NCBI RefSeq assembly: GCF_040183065.1
Contig: NC_091127.1
Location: 110,239,834 to 110,303,833 of the forward strand
From: Periplaneta americana
Lineage: Eukaryota > Arthropoda > Insecta > Blattodea > Blattidae
Length of the DNA: 64,000 bases
Direction: 5' to 3'
How positions within the stretch are numbered: the stretch's first letter is position 1; every line of letters starts with the position of its first letter. Positions 10,601 through 23,300 of this stretch are shown here, in pieces. A program made the position numbers and the translations under genes. The notes under the pieces were generated by a model. That model was not told the origin of the DNA. It saw only the letters and a program-made list of their open reading frames with translations, and made no database searches.

Positions 10601-13189
10601 GGCCCTCTTCGTGTACGAACAAACACAAACCTAATAAACATGACTCGAAGCCAGTGAGAGGTGATATTGTACGGCTACTGCCAGAAGAATCCATCTCAAA
10701 ATATGACTTACACAGGAGAATAAATGCAGCGACACCTAGAGGAAAAGGTAAAGCTTTCTTTGTGTCAATGGCATCTGGGATTGATGAAGCAGGTAAAATA
10801 GAAGTGGAAGAGGATGTTGATAAACAAGCTGTATCTCAAAGTATGCCAGACAGGTTGAAGAAGAAGTTGTCCCAAAGACACCAACAAATGGAACTGAAAA
10901 AGAATAAAAAGAAAAGACTTAAGAATAAAGATATATCACTAGAGACTGCTTCCAATGCCCAGATGGAAACAGTACCACTTAATGTTCATACCAGCATTCA
11001 CTCAGTGCAAGTGCCAAATAATATACAGAACTCTGATGTACCAGATGATACAATAAATATGTCGGGTGTTCCGCAAGTTGAGACTGCGTCGGAGGAAGTG
11101 TTTACTGTAGTGGACCAAACTAGTTCCGCGAAATCATTACCAGTAAATAGTGAGAAAGATGAAAATAAAATACATCGTTTACGGCGTGTTAAGTCACTTA
11201 CTTCAGCATTATTTCATCCTATATCAGAAAGTAATACTGGTGGAACATTCATTGTTTCTAGGAATGATGATCAAGAAAGGAAACCCATAGAACAAAGTGT
11301 ACCATTAGAAATTTCAACTAATATGGGGGACATGATCCAAAAGGAACAAATACCAGAAGAACGTAGTCCACCTGTGAAACGGTTTAAAGCTTCCAGACGA
11401 AAGACATCATCACAAAAAGACAAAGACTCTTCAAAGAAAGATTTTTCTGTAAAGTCTGAACATCCTTCTGAAAATGGAGAAGTGATCAATAAAGAACCAA
11501 CAACAGAACAAATAATTTCTATGCATAGTATGGCAACCCCACATCTATCAAATAACAGTGATGTGGTAGAAGAAAGAAGCACTTTCAAACAAGATACAAA
11601 ATTAAGAACATCAGATGCCAAAGAAAATGAAAATAAAGAACACAGAGTGCAAAAACGTAAACCAAAAACTCTGCCGGAAATGAAAATAGCACAAAATGAA
11701 GAGATTAAGCCCAGTGAAGAATTTGAAGTACAAGATAAGAAAACTCTAGTCTTAAGCAAAGAGAAACCTGAAGGACAAGAAATTTCACTGGAAACAAAGA
11801 ATTTTACAAAAAATAAAAAACAAAGAGAGCGCAAACTTCCCAAAGATACTGAAACAAAATGCGAGACTTCAGTTAAAAGAGACCTCATTACTGAAGACCA
11901 GAGTCTTCCACAAAGTGCAACATGTGATAGTAAAATATCAAATGCAGAGAAACTAGCTGCTATTGGAAAAGGCACCATCAAAGATTCACCATCTCCAGAA
12001 GTAAACGAATCCGTCCCAAAAACTATTGAGAAACGAGAAGCAAAAAAACCAAAAGTGCCTGAAGAAAATAAAAATAAACCAAACAAAAGCATCGAGAAAA
12101 AATTAAAGATTGATCAAATTAGTGAAAATGCAAAGCATGTGATCAGATCTTCCCCAGATGTTGTTCAGATGCAAAAGACAGAACATGGGCATAACCGAAA
12201 AGCAGATTTGACAAAAGCAAATAAAGAAATAGATCAAAGAATAAAAGAAACCGTACCTGAAGAGAAAATTCTTAGCACAGCTTCCTGTCAAACTTCACCA
12301 CAACTTAAATCTGATGAAGATAAAAGTTTATCATCTCCCAACCTATCTCTCCAGACTGACAAATCAGATTTGTCTCCTGACTCGATCAGAAACATGATAA
12401 AATCTCAGCTTCCAGTCAAATCTTCTATCCCTATTATGAAATCTCCTGTAGGAGCACGAAAGCTTAGCCCAGATACTGCCATTACGATGCAAAAAACTCA
12501 GAGAAACTCTCATCTTCCCGTTCGAAGAACTTCACGTCTCCTTTATGCTCCACCAGTTAGAAGATCTGCCAATCTACTTGGAGCCAGATTCCATCAGAAG
12601 TTTGAAGTGATACCTGAAGAAAGAAGTGCCTCATTGGAATCTTCCACAGAAGATCAGGCACGGCTAGTAAATGACAGGCGACCATCTTTACCAATTGGAG
12701 CAGGTGGAGTTAGCAGAAAAATCGGTGTTGCAAATGTTCTCGGAGATCGGTGTAACATAGTTCCACATAGTTGTATTGGTATCAATCAACCAAACAACAT
12801 CAACATGACGTATACTAAGTACAGACAAACTCTACTACACAATCCACACAAATACAATATTGACAGTAACAATAGTAGCCAAGATGAAAACAGTAACTTA
12901 AGCGCAAATATCAATTCAACAAGCAATGATGCCACAAGACCAGTTATTCGGAGACCCACGTGTCAGTCAAGAATTCCTCGAGCAGAGAAGATAACAAGGC
13001 AGAACAGGATTCCAGAGGAAACTATGAGTGAGGAGCATGAAGATAAGAAAACCACACACAACTATCAGGGCAAGGCAGCTCTGGCTCCACATACAGAAGA
13101 TAAAGACCTCTTAACGCTCTCCAAGGGATGGCTTAACTTCTATCTACTGAAAGATGGCCGAAGCACTCCAGATAGCAGCTGTGGAGAAG
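7674..13189 (+). CDS. Large gene, giant exon A (residues 1-1838)
   Basis: A 5.5-kb uninterrupted open frame, far too long to be chance. The acceptor is TTCTCATTTCCACAG before 7674. The donor is GAAG|GTGAAT after 13189; I prefer it to the GAG|GTATAC site after 13223 because only 13189 leaves phase 1, as the next exon needs. The first ATG is at 7705 (GAAATGG context) if no upstream exon exists. An RRYSVP motif at residues 35-40 and RRPSLP near 12682 fit the R-x-x-S-x-P pattern of 14-3-3 or basophilic kinase sites. SSQT repeats lie between 8263 and 9126. Phe-Cys-Gly-Thr motifs begin at 9808, 10015 and 10156, with a variant at 10087. A basic cluster LKKNKKKRLKNKD lies near 10890-10930, and an Arg-rich patch at 12510-12600. 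If the donor is skipped, the frame adds 15 residues and stops at 13236. Confidence 0.9.
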
Positions 13190-13953
13190 GTGAATTGAAT
13201 TTAAGTAACCAAAAGCAACTGAGGTATACCTCATAACCAGAGCTAGGAAGTTCGTACCAAAGCAGTAGATTTCAGTTGAGTACAGCAAGGAGTATAGATA
13301 TCATCCGTGGCTCGCCCTGCTGCCGCTCACTACAGATGATGCATAATATGTTCACATAAACAATGCATAGTGGCATTCTGTGGATCTGTGTAGATTCGTG
13401 AATAGTTTGAAGAATATTGTTAATTTATATTAATATTTTAGATTCTGAACAAAGTGAGCTATTGTGTTATTATTGCATTATTTACGTAATGTGAATATAA
13501 TGCATGATTCCAAAAAAGTAAACTAATCTGTTATTAAATAATCATGCAACAGAAATTTGTAACACGTTTATTTTATCCCGGATTATTCTTTGTTAAATGT
13601 TGACGTCTCATGCTGTTATGCATTCGGTTGTGTTACAGCCCAAGTTCAACATCGGAATTATGATACGAACTTCCTAGCTGCCATTACAATAGAAAAGAAA
13701 CATTTTCTTAAAAACAATTATGGATTTAATATTATGTGCCACATACGAGATACACTATTAGATTCACAAAGTAGTTGTTCACCTGATGATAGTAATAAAT
13801 ACTGTACCAAATTTGCTCCAGTAACATCTTGTGACGTAGAACGAATATTTTCGGAGTACAAATTTTTTTTTTTTCTGAACCTAAAAGGAGCATTTCTTTT
13901 GATAAAATGAAAATGTTCATAGTTATTTGTTATAATGAGTATAGTGAATTATA

Positions 13954-13995
<42 letters not shown>

Positions 13996-14418
13996 GGTAA
14001 ATTAATTTAGATTGGGATTTACGAACTTTAAAATTACAAATTATTGTTTTTTAATATAATTTTCTTGTTCCAAGGCTGTGGACGATTGGAGCACATGTTT
14101 GGTTACCATCCGGCTGTACATGTTAGTCATTCTGCTTCACTGATACTGAGAGATGCTCTATTACTTTTCACTCAGTAGAGATATAGTCTAAACTCACAAA
14201 ACTTAACAGTTTTGTTACCAACTTCCTAGCTATAAGTTACTCGTAACTATCCTGAACAATAGATGAAAAAATATTTCATATATTTTACTACTAAATTCTT
14301 GACCAATTCGATTTTCATGGACAACAAAACCATTCTGCCATGTCACTTCTTTTATTTGTTATCCAGAATTAACCAACTTGCATAATTTTCTTCTAGTTTC
14401 CCGATTTACATCAGTCAC

Positions 14419-14470
<52 letters not shown>

Positions 14471-17400
14471 TTAGGTGTTTGAAGTTTTGTAGATGGTTCT
14501 TATCTGGCGTTTCATGTGCTTATTTCATATAAACACTTTTTCTTGTATTATGTGTTCAATCACACACTATTTCTATCCTGAATAAAACAACTTACTCTTA
14601 CAGTTGTATTTCTTGGCAAGCTTAGTATGTTAATTCTGTCCTTAGTTATCAATAACGTATTTTCCATTAGCTTTCAGTCATTTGTAAATTACTCATTTAT
14701 TCTGATAACTTGTTCATTTTTGTTTATGATTTCAGCTTTACTGTAGCACTCTTTTTCAGCTAATCTGTGTAGGTATTCATTCACCATACTTCCACTCGGT
14801 AATGAGTTTTGGAATAATATTCTGAGGAAATTCCACAGAGAGTAACAGTATATTTCTATTACAAAAAAGAGTACCTAATTAGAATAATAGTAGGTGCCAA
14901 ATCTAGGGAATCATGTCCTATTTTCAAAAAACTACAAATAATGCCCATGGCTTGTCAGTATATCTTTTCATTAATAATCTTCCTCGTATGTAATCGTGAA
15001 AACTTTGTAACTAATTCAACAGTTCATAGCATAAATACACGTCAAAAAATGACTTTCATACTCCAACGGCAAGTCTATCATGCTATCAAAAAGGAGTGCG
15101 TTATATGGCAATAACAATTTTTAATAGCCTCCCTGTCGATATAAAAAATGAAACTCAAAACAAGATTATTTAGGGCCAAATTAAAGAAGTACCTAATTTC
15201 TCACGCCTTCTATTCTGTAGGTGAATTCATGACATTCAGTAACACTTCATGAAATTGATACCAGTACTAAAACTATGTGTTGTACTAGTAGACTATATTG
15301 TAAATCTCGTCTGTATATATTTCATCTAGACTGTGACTATAAATTTAGACTTTATAACAATATTAAGTTTTTTAACTTGTTCCATATTCTAGCTGTAAGC
15401 AATGTATGAATACCATGGAATGTTAATAAATACAATACAATACCACTGCTTCCACATTTGCAAGTATCCATTGTAGCCTACGTCAAATTGTTGTTTTCAC
15501 TGCTCCAATCAAATGTCTTAGTTTATTAATTCTGTGTTATTTTGTCATTTTAGAAGTAGCATCTTTTCTGTTTTCTGGATTTACTCTTCTTGTAACAGAA
15601 ACAAATCAACATTACCTTTGCCATATATCTAAACTCATTTATCTCGCATTGTTAAGACTGCTGGATAGCATTACAAAATGTATTTCTCGAAACACTTACA
15701 CACGGCCGGACTTAGATATAGTACCGTCCCTAGGCAGTGCTAAAATTTGCCGCCCCCCAACTCCCACAAACAATGTTTATGAGCATCTATTATACAAGTC
15801 ATGTTTAGTTTAAATTAGTTTTAAATTAAATGTTATAATTCAGAAAACAATAAATTACTGGAATCAAAATACATGCTTTTTTTTTTACTTTGTACAGAGG
15901 AAGGACCTGAAGACTTACACTGCAGCCTGAGGCTTATTGTGCTTACCACCCCTATTCTGTGAATTATAAAGACTTCCTTCGCACTTTCTTCACAGAGAAA
16001 GCACTGATGTCATCAAAGTCGATCTGACGAAACACATCAGACTCGATGCAAAGAAACATATTCGAACTTATTCAATGTTGAAACAAAACTGATTTCTGAA
16101 AGGCATGCTGTGGTTTATTTTTAAGCATTGGTTTTGTTGGTGGTATAATAATTATTACCAGTATTTTTTACTTCGATAGGAAGTATAAAGTAAATTGAAA
16201 AATAAATTCCAACTCTTTGCGTAATAAACCTTTCATATCGAATAATTATTATTATATAGTGCACTTTGCATATTTTGGAAAGTGATTAAATAGTGTTGTT
16301 GACGATATATTATATTGGAAATGTAACTGAGAATTCTGGTTGTGATTCATAGCGATAAACAATAAACACACATCCAATTTGATTTTCAACAATGCTTTCT
16401 TGTTTATAACAAGCAGTTAAATTTAAACAGTTTCATAGTGTAATCACAGTCCCGTATATACAGTCACGAAGCTCAATACGTAGGGAATATGCATCCATAG
16501 ATAGTTGCTAACCACTAGGATTGCTACTGTCGCCTCATCACAGACAATGCGAAACAGTACTGGCACAGTCTATTGTTCCTAGTACCCTCAACAACTCAAG
16601 CTTCGTGACTGTAGCCTATATACTAGACCGTAGTATAATAACGTGAATTAGCAGTATTTCTCTTCATGGCTGGTTTTCTTGCATATGCAGCATGGTATCC
16701 TGTTTTCGTTATTTAATTTATACCTTATTAGCTAAATGTTCTGCACTACTGGGTTTGAAACATTCTTTCATTACTGTTATAGATTTATGCAAATTATCTT
16801 GAAAACTGAAAATAGCCCTATCCGTTGGAAAAAGAGAGAGAGCAAGAAGTGTATTGCATATAGGCTATACATTTGCAGAATCTTCTGTGCTAAGATGTGT
16901 GTACGTATTATCACAATCTAGTATGTACAGTCACGAAGCTGTTGAGGGTACTAGGAACAATAGACTGTGCCGGTACTATTTCGCATTGTTTGTGATGAGG
17001 CGATAGTAGCGATCCTAGCAGTTAGAAACTATCTATGGATGCATATTCCCTACGTATTGAGCTTCGTGACTGTATATACTAGACTGTGGTATTATGTTCA
17101 TTTTTTTGCTAATTAGTGATGAAGTGTTGAAGTCTCAGATGCGGTAGCATCGTTAATATTGGGGACTAGTGTGAAATTTGAAAGCATTCTTCATTATTAC
17201 TTTATGTTGTCTATGTCTATCCCCGAGATAGAAGTTACGTCAGACAGAGAACTCTAGCCATGTGAAATTTTTATAACCTGCAATAGAGATCTATAAGAAT
17301 ACGCTTATGGATAATTTGAACAATTTTACTTAACATAGCTTTGCATAATACAAAGCCTATAACGAGAACTGAAAATTTAATTGATGTAAAGTCTTAGACA

Positions 17401-18367
17401 AAAAAAAAAAAAACGAAAGACTGCCATACACGAAGTCCCCTTCGGAAGGCTTTAGTTGATTCCTTGAGAGCTTAGGTTTACACGTGAAAGAATTTCTTAT
17501 GCACAACTTTCTTCCTTTGTTTTGTTTGTTTGTTGTTTTTTTCTGTTTATAGGTTAAGTGTTATAAGTTATTAATAATTTATAACGGAGATATGTTCAAG
17601 CAGTAAATTAGGTACAAAATAAATATCCTTTCCCTGGTCGTGTGAACCAGACGCTGCCGAAAGTGGACTTAAACAAATTCACGCTACAGGAAAGCGGTAA
17701 TTTTTTGTGTCTAAGGCTATATATATCTTCGTAATTATTTTTATTTAACGATTTGTTGTTCACAGTAACAACAGATGTGTCAGACATAGAAGGCAGGCTG
17801 CCTCGGAGGAGATGTACTGCATTGCAAAAAACTGTAACAGTTGTTGGTGGAGATGACAACAGGATACGACAGTACACAATTCAGAGTCGACCCTCACCAG
17901 AGGAGAGCAGCAAGGGCAAAGAGACACCTACCATTCTGCCAGATCTAAATAGCAATAGCAGCACCAGAAGACATTCCCTTGTGTCAGTGGAGAAGCTACC
18001 GACTACGGTGGTGGAACCCAGCGATTCTGCCGCAGACTCTGACCAAAGCACCACGTACCTCTGTCTGCCAAGTTCCCGCCTCAGGGCTGCCGACCTAATG
18101 GAAGGTTCTGGGGAGCTAGCCTGTTCAGAGTCTTCGTCCGTGTCTTCGAGTAGTGACTCTGAGCCTGATCGAGCAACAAGCCCTGCCATGCTGCCAGTGA
18201 GGTGGCCTATCAGGCAGCCTCGCAGAGTTCCCCTTCACAATCGATCACGATCTCGGACGAAACATCATAAGCCAGAGACTTTCTACCAAGGAGGAGGGAG
18301 TGGTAAGTGTCACTCTTTAGCTTTCGTTTTTTCGACAAAGGAAGAATGTGAAGTGGACTCGCAATAT

Positions 18368-18402
<35 letters not shown>

Positions 18403-18411
18403 ATATCACAT

Positions 18412-18454
<43 letters not shown>

Positions 18455-18595
18455 GGCAGCAGAATTTCGGTCCCGAAACCGAACGTTAGATGTATGACAG
18501 TTGCAGGGAGGTCATTGAAGTCACTGCTATGATACCTCCGTAACCCAAGAGACGTACGTCATGTCGCTGTGTAGGGACCGAAAATCCGCTGTCCG

Positions 18596-18629
<34 letters not shown>

Positions 18630-20300
18630 CTCCCTTTCGAGGATCAAGTTCGAGAGCCTTTATGATGTGTTTCACGAGGAAGAAATATAAAAGACATAAG
18701 ATAAGTGTGCTGATATCACTGAATTAGCTGGAGGTGTAAGTATTAAAACTTATTTAACAATTTCTCGAAATGAAATTAATAACATAAGATAGTAATTTAC
18801 CTAAATAAATAAAAAGAGAAATAGTATGTAGGTCTATTCAATTTCATACTTATTTAAAAAAAAATAGGTACCGGTACTAGTATTATTAACGTTCATTTCT
18901 GTTTTCCATCTCTGAATTATTTATCTACACCTATGGAATATATTTACCCTTTCGAGAATGGGAGTCGCTCCATCTATTTTCAGTTTCTAATATTTTGGAT
19001 TTATTTGCTATATCCACTTCTTTTTCGTACAATTCATTAAACTGAACTTCACTCAATGTTACATCTAAGAGTTTTATGCATTGGCCATGTTTTACTCTTG
19101 AAGACTGTGGACATAATGAAAAGAATTAATTAAGGACAATATACTGGGTGAATAATCCTCCGTGCGCCCAATTTCACTACTTGCAAGTCTCAGAGGAGTC
19201 AAGCTGATAACCATGTGAACGGGTGTCAGAAAGTCCGCAGTAAATCTACCTATAGTTTGTCGTGTAAGTTATTACTAGGAATGTGATTTTAAGGTGATTT
19301 CAGTGATTAAAACGGTTTAATTTCGGGAATATTTTGTAAAAAAAAAAACACAGAATTTCGCGTATATTTCGCACTCTAAAGGAACTTAAAAATATTATAA
19401 AATAACATTTTTTAAAAGATTATTGAAACGATCCCTCTGAAACTAGGTAACAGAAAATTGTTTGCATCATTAATTAGATTCAAAATTTAAGTTAATTCGA
19501 CTGTGAGGGGGTGATGGCACTGCCTTCTTGCTCTCACGAACAAACCCTTCATTTTCCATACATTTCTGGCATCTGCTTTGAATCGAACTTCGATTTGGAA
19601 CATGGACACCAGCGAATCTCTCTTGAAACAATCTCCTTACAACATGAGCCGATTCTTATGTGCGTATGAATCATACATTAATACTCTTTGAGGAATAGGA
19701 TACCTGAATTGAGCCATATTAATTTAATCAACATACTGTATTACGTCGCCTAAAGAACACGTGCTTATCTTGCCATAGTACAACTTACACTGACGCCTGA
19801 CGTGACCTTTAGCGCAGTGGAGGTGGGAGGTTTAGCAGCTGGTTCCGCGACTACCTGTAAACCGTGAAAGTGCGGACGCGCGAAGGATTGTTCACCCAGT
19901 ATTGTCAAGACATGCTACTAGTATAATAACGCCCCTATATGAAAGTTGTTCAAAATGATCTCCACTATAATCTCTAAAAGTTAACAAAGTCACAGAATTA
20001 CCTTGTATAAGGCGTATAATGGGTCAGAGCAAGCCTAAGTGTAAGCATCCACCCCTCCTCGGAAAAGCCAAACCAAAATGTAATGTACTGTTGCTATAAT
20101 ATGTGAATGTAGGGTTTTTTCTTGAGTGGTGGTTTTTGGTCTGGTTGCAAGTTTGTACCACTTTTATTACCAACTTTATTATATTCTTTTTAATTGAATC
20201 GAGAATGAATTCTTACTTCTCCCAATAGTATTTCAATTACTTCTTTCTGAGCAGCAATTGGACGGAGTTTCGCAATAATAGACCAACCGACAATTTGAAA

Positions 20301-20341
<41 letters not shown>

Positions 20342-23300
20342 CACAAATCTGTTGATGGCAGGATAATTTAACTCGGAAAAAAATCAAGAATGCGATATCT
20401 GAAATTTGCTGTTATTTATAAGCAAAAATTCGTTTATTGCATAAAATTCATTTATTTATTTTGCCTTGAAATATTAATTCAACTGCTGGTCTTTTATTAA
20501 AAATCGGTTAGCCTTTTTTTGGTATTATTTGTGCTGTTTTTTTTTTGTAATAGTATGAATATTATAATACTTCTTGCATAAAATGTTTTATAAAAAAAAA
20601 CAGATTTATTTCAATGGCCAATATCTCGAAACAGGTTTTTGGCGCTTGGATCACTATTGCTAATCACCGTCTAATTCATTCAAAGCTCTCTGCAAAGGCA
20701 ATACAACTTGTTTCCATTCAGTCCAGCGAAGTGTGGTAATTGGTCTGCCACCGCCATTTAACATGTGATTGGAATTCTCACTCTACAAGCAAAGGCATTA
20801 ATCTGTGTATTGCGATCGCTTATTGCAGATGGCCTGCAGTGATAAATGAATACCGTTGTTGTTGCTAGTGCTATTTATTTAAACATGAGAGTGATTCAAC
20901 TAATACATTTTCAACATGAATTCAGTGTCCAATTTGCTGTTAAACCCTTCAGTTTGAATTCAACGAAAGAGAAGTTGGAAATTAAAAGTTTAGGTCGACC
21001 CACTCTAGTTCTAAACATAGGGCAAAAATATATATAATTATGTAAAAAAAAAATACCATGGTACAACAGAGGTCTTTGGCGATAGCAATGCTTGTAGTGG
21101 AAAAAGACTTTATCATGAATATTTCCAATTTAAACCTAAAAGTTATAGATAAGATAAAGTAAAGATATGACTAATAACAGCTGATCCTGTACAAAGTTAT
21201 GATTTACCGTATTCGTAATTTTATTGTAGAAAGGAACCCCCTTACTCATATTTCGTATTAAATCTGTGTTGTGTGGTTTGAAGGCCATTTTCAGTATGTA
21301 AAATTTATAGTCAATACGAGTTAATTACAACCATCTATAGATTATATAGCGAACAGCCACTGATTTTATTAAATATTGTTTATTAATTGGATCATTATAA
21401 TAAATTGTTACCGTAGCAAAGCTTCACTTGCTTCAACTGAAAGCATGTAACTGCTCAAATATGTTTTTATTCATAACAAAACTCTCTAGAGAGAATCATT
21501 CTTTCTTCAAACTTCATTTTAGAGATTCACTTACACGTAACAAATGTTTTCACTATTTGCGACTGTGATCCCCGTAACTTCAATCTATTCAGCAGTATGG
21601 AGTTCAATAAATTTGCAGATATATCTAGGTATATTCCCATTAGGGTTGCCAGATTTTGAGATGGAAAATAAGGAACACTTTTCATCCACATTCGGTTCCT
21701 TAGAAAAAAACATTAGGTGTATAAGAAGAGAACTTAATCATTCATTCATTTATTCATAGTTTTCTGCCCAAATGCAGGTCTTTCATTGCAAACTCAGCAT
21801 TCTCCAATCTTTCCTATTTTCCTCTTAGTCTCCGCATATGTTCCATATATCTTAATGTCGTCCATCATCTGATATCTTCTTCTGCCCCGAACCTTCCTTC
21901 CTTTCACCATTCCTTCCAGTTCATCCTTCAGTAGGCAGTTTCTTCCCATTCAGTGACCCAACCAATGTATTACATATTATTTAATACAATGTTAATTTTA
22001 TTATGATTTATGCATTATATATTGTAATTATTTATTACGTCATATAATTATATTGTAAACTTACTCTTTCATTTTATATGGTCCTATAATTAACCTGTAC
22101 TTCCCACTTAAATATGCCGTATTTAACTATTTATTTACATAACAAAATTTTCTTGTAAAGTTTATTACAGTTTTCATCATTGTTTAATTATACAAAAAAA
22201 TTCATTTTTTTATAACATTGCAGTATTCTATTCTTTTCATCCTTCCATTTTGTAGCCATTACTGAAAATAATCACTGTTAATAGGGAAAAGCTTAGCAAG
22301 ACCCTTATTACAAATACAATATTTTTCGGTTTTTGTGCATCAGTTTAATCTAAAAAATACACCAATTTTTCTGGTATTGTCATACATACTATTACGCCAC
22401 CACCAACAACACTGCAGATGTGACGTAGATACTGCGCGCAGGATTTGAAATTTGAAAATGTAACATTTGGCGTATGGTTCAAGGCTCGCACTGTAGCCTA
22501 CGTGGAATAAAAAGAGCTAAAACCGTATTGTTCCGGGTAAAACCGCATATCTGGCAACCCTAATTCCCATCACCAACTGGGACATATAGAACGACAGACA
22601 GACAGCATGACCATAGCCACTTTGTCACTTTTTCGATATCAGGAATGATGATAATTTGTACTTAGCGAAAATCTCGAAATCTATTTTTTGTAACATCACA
22701 ATACTTTCTCTTTATACTTCGTATAATGAAAAAGTAAAAACCAATAGTACGCAGAATCCCTTGAACACTGACAACAAAGTGGTGCTTGTTCAGGCAGTGC
22801 TGGATGGACAGTGACTGTTGCCGGAAGCAATGCATGCCCCCAGCAACCACCAGAGCTCGAAATGCGCCTGTCCTTCCCATCATGTCCGCGACGACCAGCT
22901 GCCAGTCAGTCAGACTCTGGACTGGGAGAGGACAACAACGGTGAGAAGTCTAAAAAGCAGCTACAGGATGGCGAGCCACAAGAGGACAATGAAGACTTGC
23001 AGCACTTCTTGCCCACTACCCAGCAATCTGCTCCACAAACTCACCGCTGGACCCTTATGCTTAAGAACCAAGGCAAGTGCACTACATGCAAATGTACCAA
23101 TGTATGTACCAGTGCTTTGAAAAAGCTGCATGTAGGCTATAGGCTGGTGAAGAGACATGAAGACTCTAAAAGGAAAAAAAATCTAAGCATTATCAGCATA
23201 GTGTGTGTGTTTGCATGCATATGTAACCTGTAATGAAAATATCTCAGTTCAATAATTGACAGATAGTTTGTTTTCCTCAAACAAAATAAACACAATTATG

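Larger units (their letters stand above)
13190..17765 (+). other. Intron 1 of the large gene
   Basis: Donor GTGAAT at 13190 and acceptor TTGTTGTTCACAG ending at 17765. It contains a hAT transposase fragment, an (AT)n and an (ATT)n microsatellite, a LINE relic, a dispersed repeat and two MITE copies, each listed separately. Confidence 0.75.
18303..22793 (+). other. Intron 2 of the large gene
   Basis: Donor GTAAGTGT at 18303; acceptor GTGCTTGTTCAG ends at 22793. It contains (ATC)n microsatellites, a mariner-like element, an (AT)n microsatellite and a hAT element, listed separately. Confidence 0.75.

Noticed and set aside
11271-12092. 273-codon open frame on the minus strand, and other long antisense frames at 7782-8378 and 9603-10070
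   Set aside because: They lie antisense to the large exon A. Ser- and Lys-rich coding sequence leaves few stops on the opposite strand, and they lack splice context or recognisable motifs.
13223-13228. GAG|GTATAC as the donor ending exon A
   Set aside because: It leaves phase 2, which does not fit the phase-1 start of exon B; the GAAG|GTGAAT donor at 13189 fits.
18303-18532. Extension of exon B through an Ile/Ser run to a stop at 18532
   Set aside because: It is translation of a CAT/ATC microsatellite beyond a strong GTAAGT donor.
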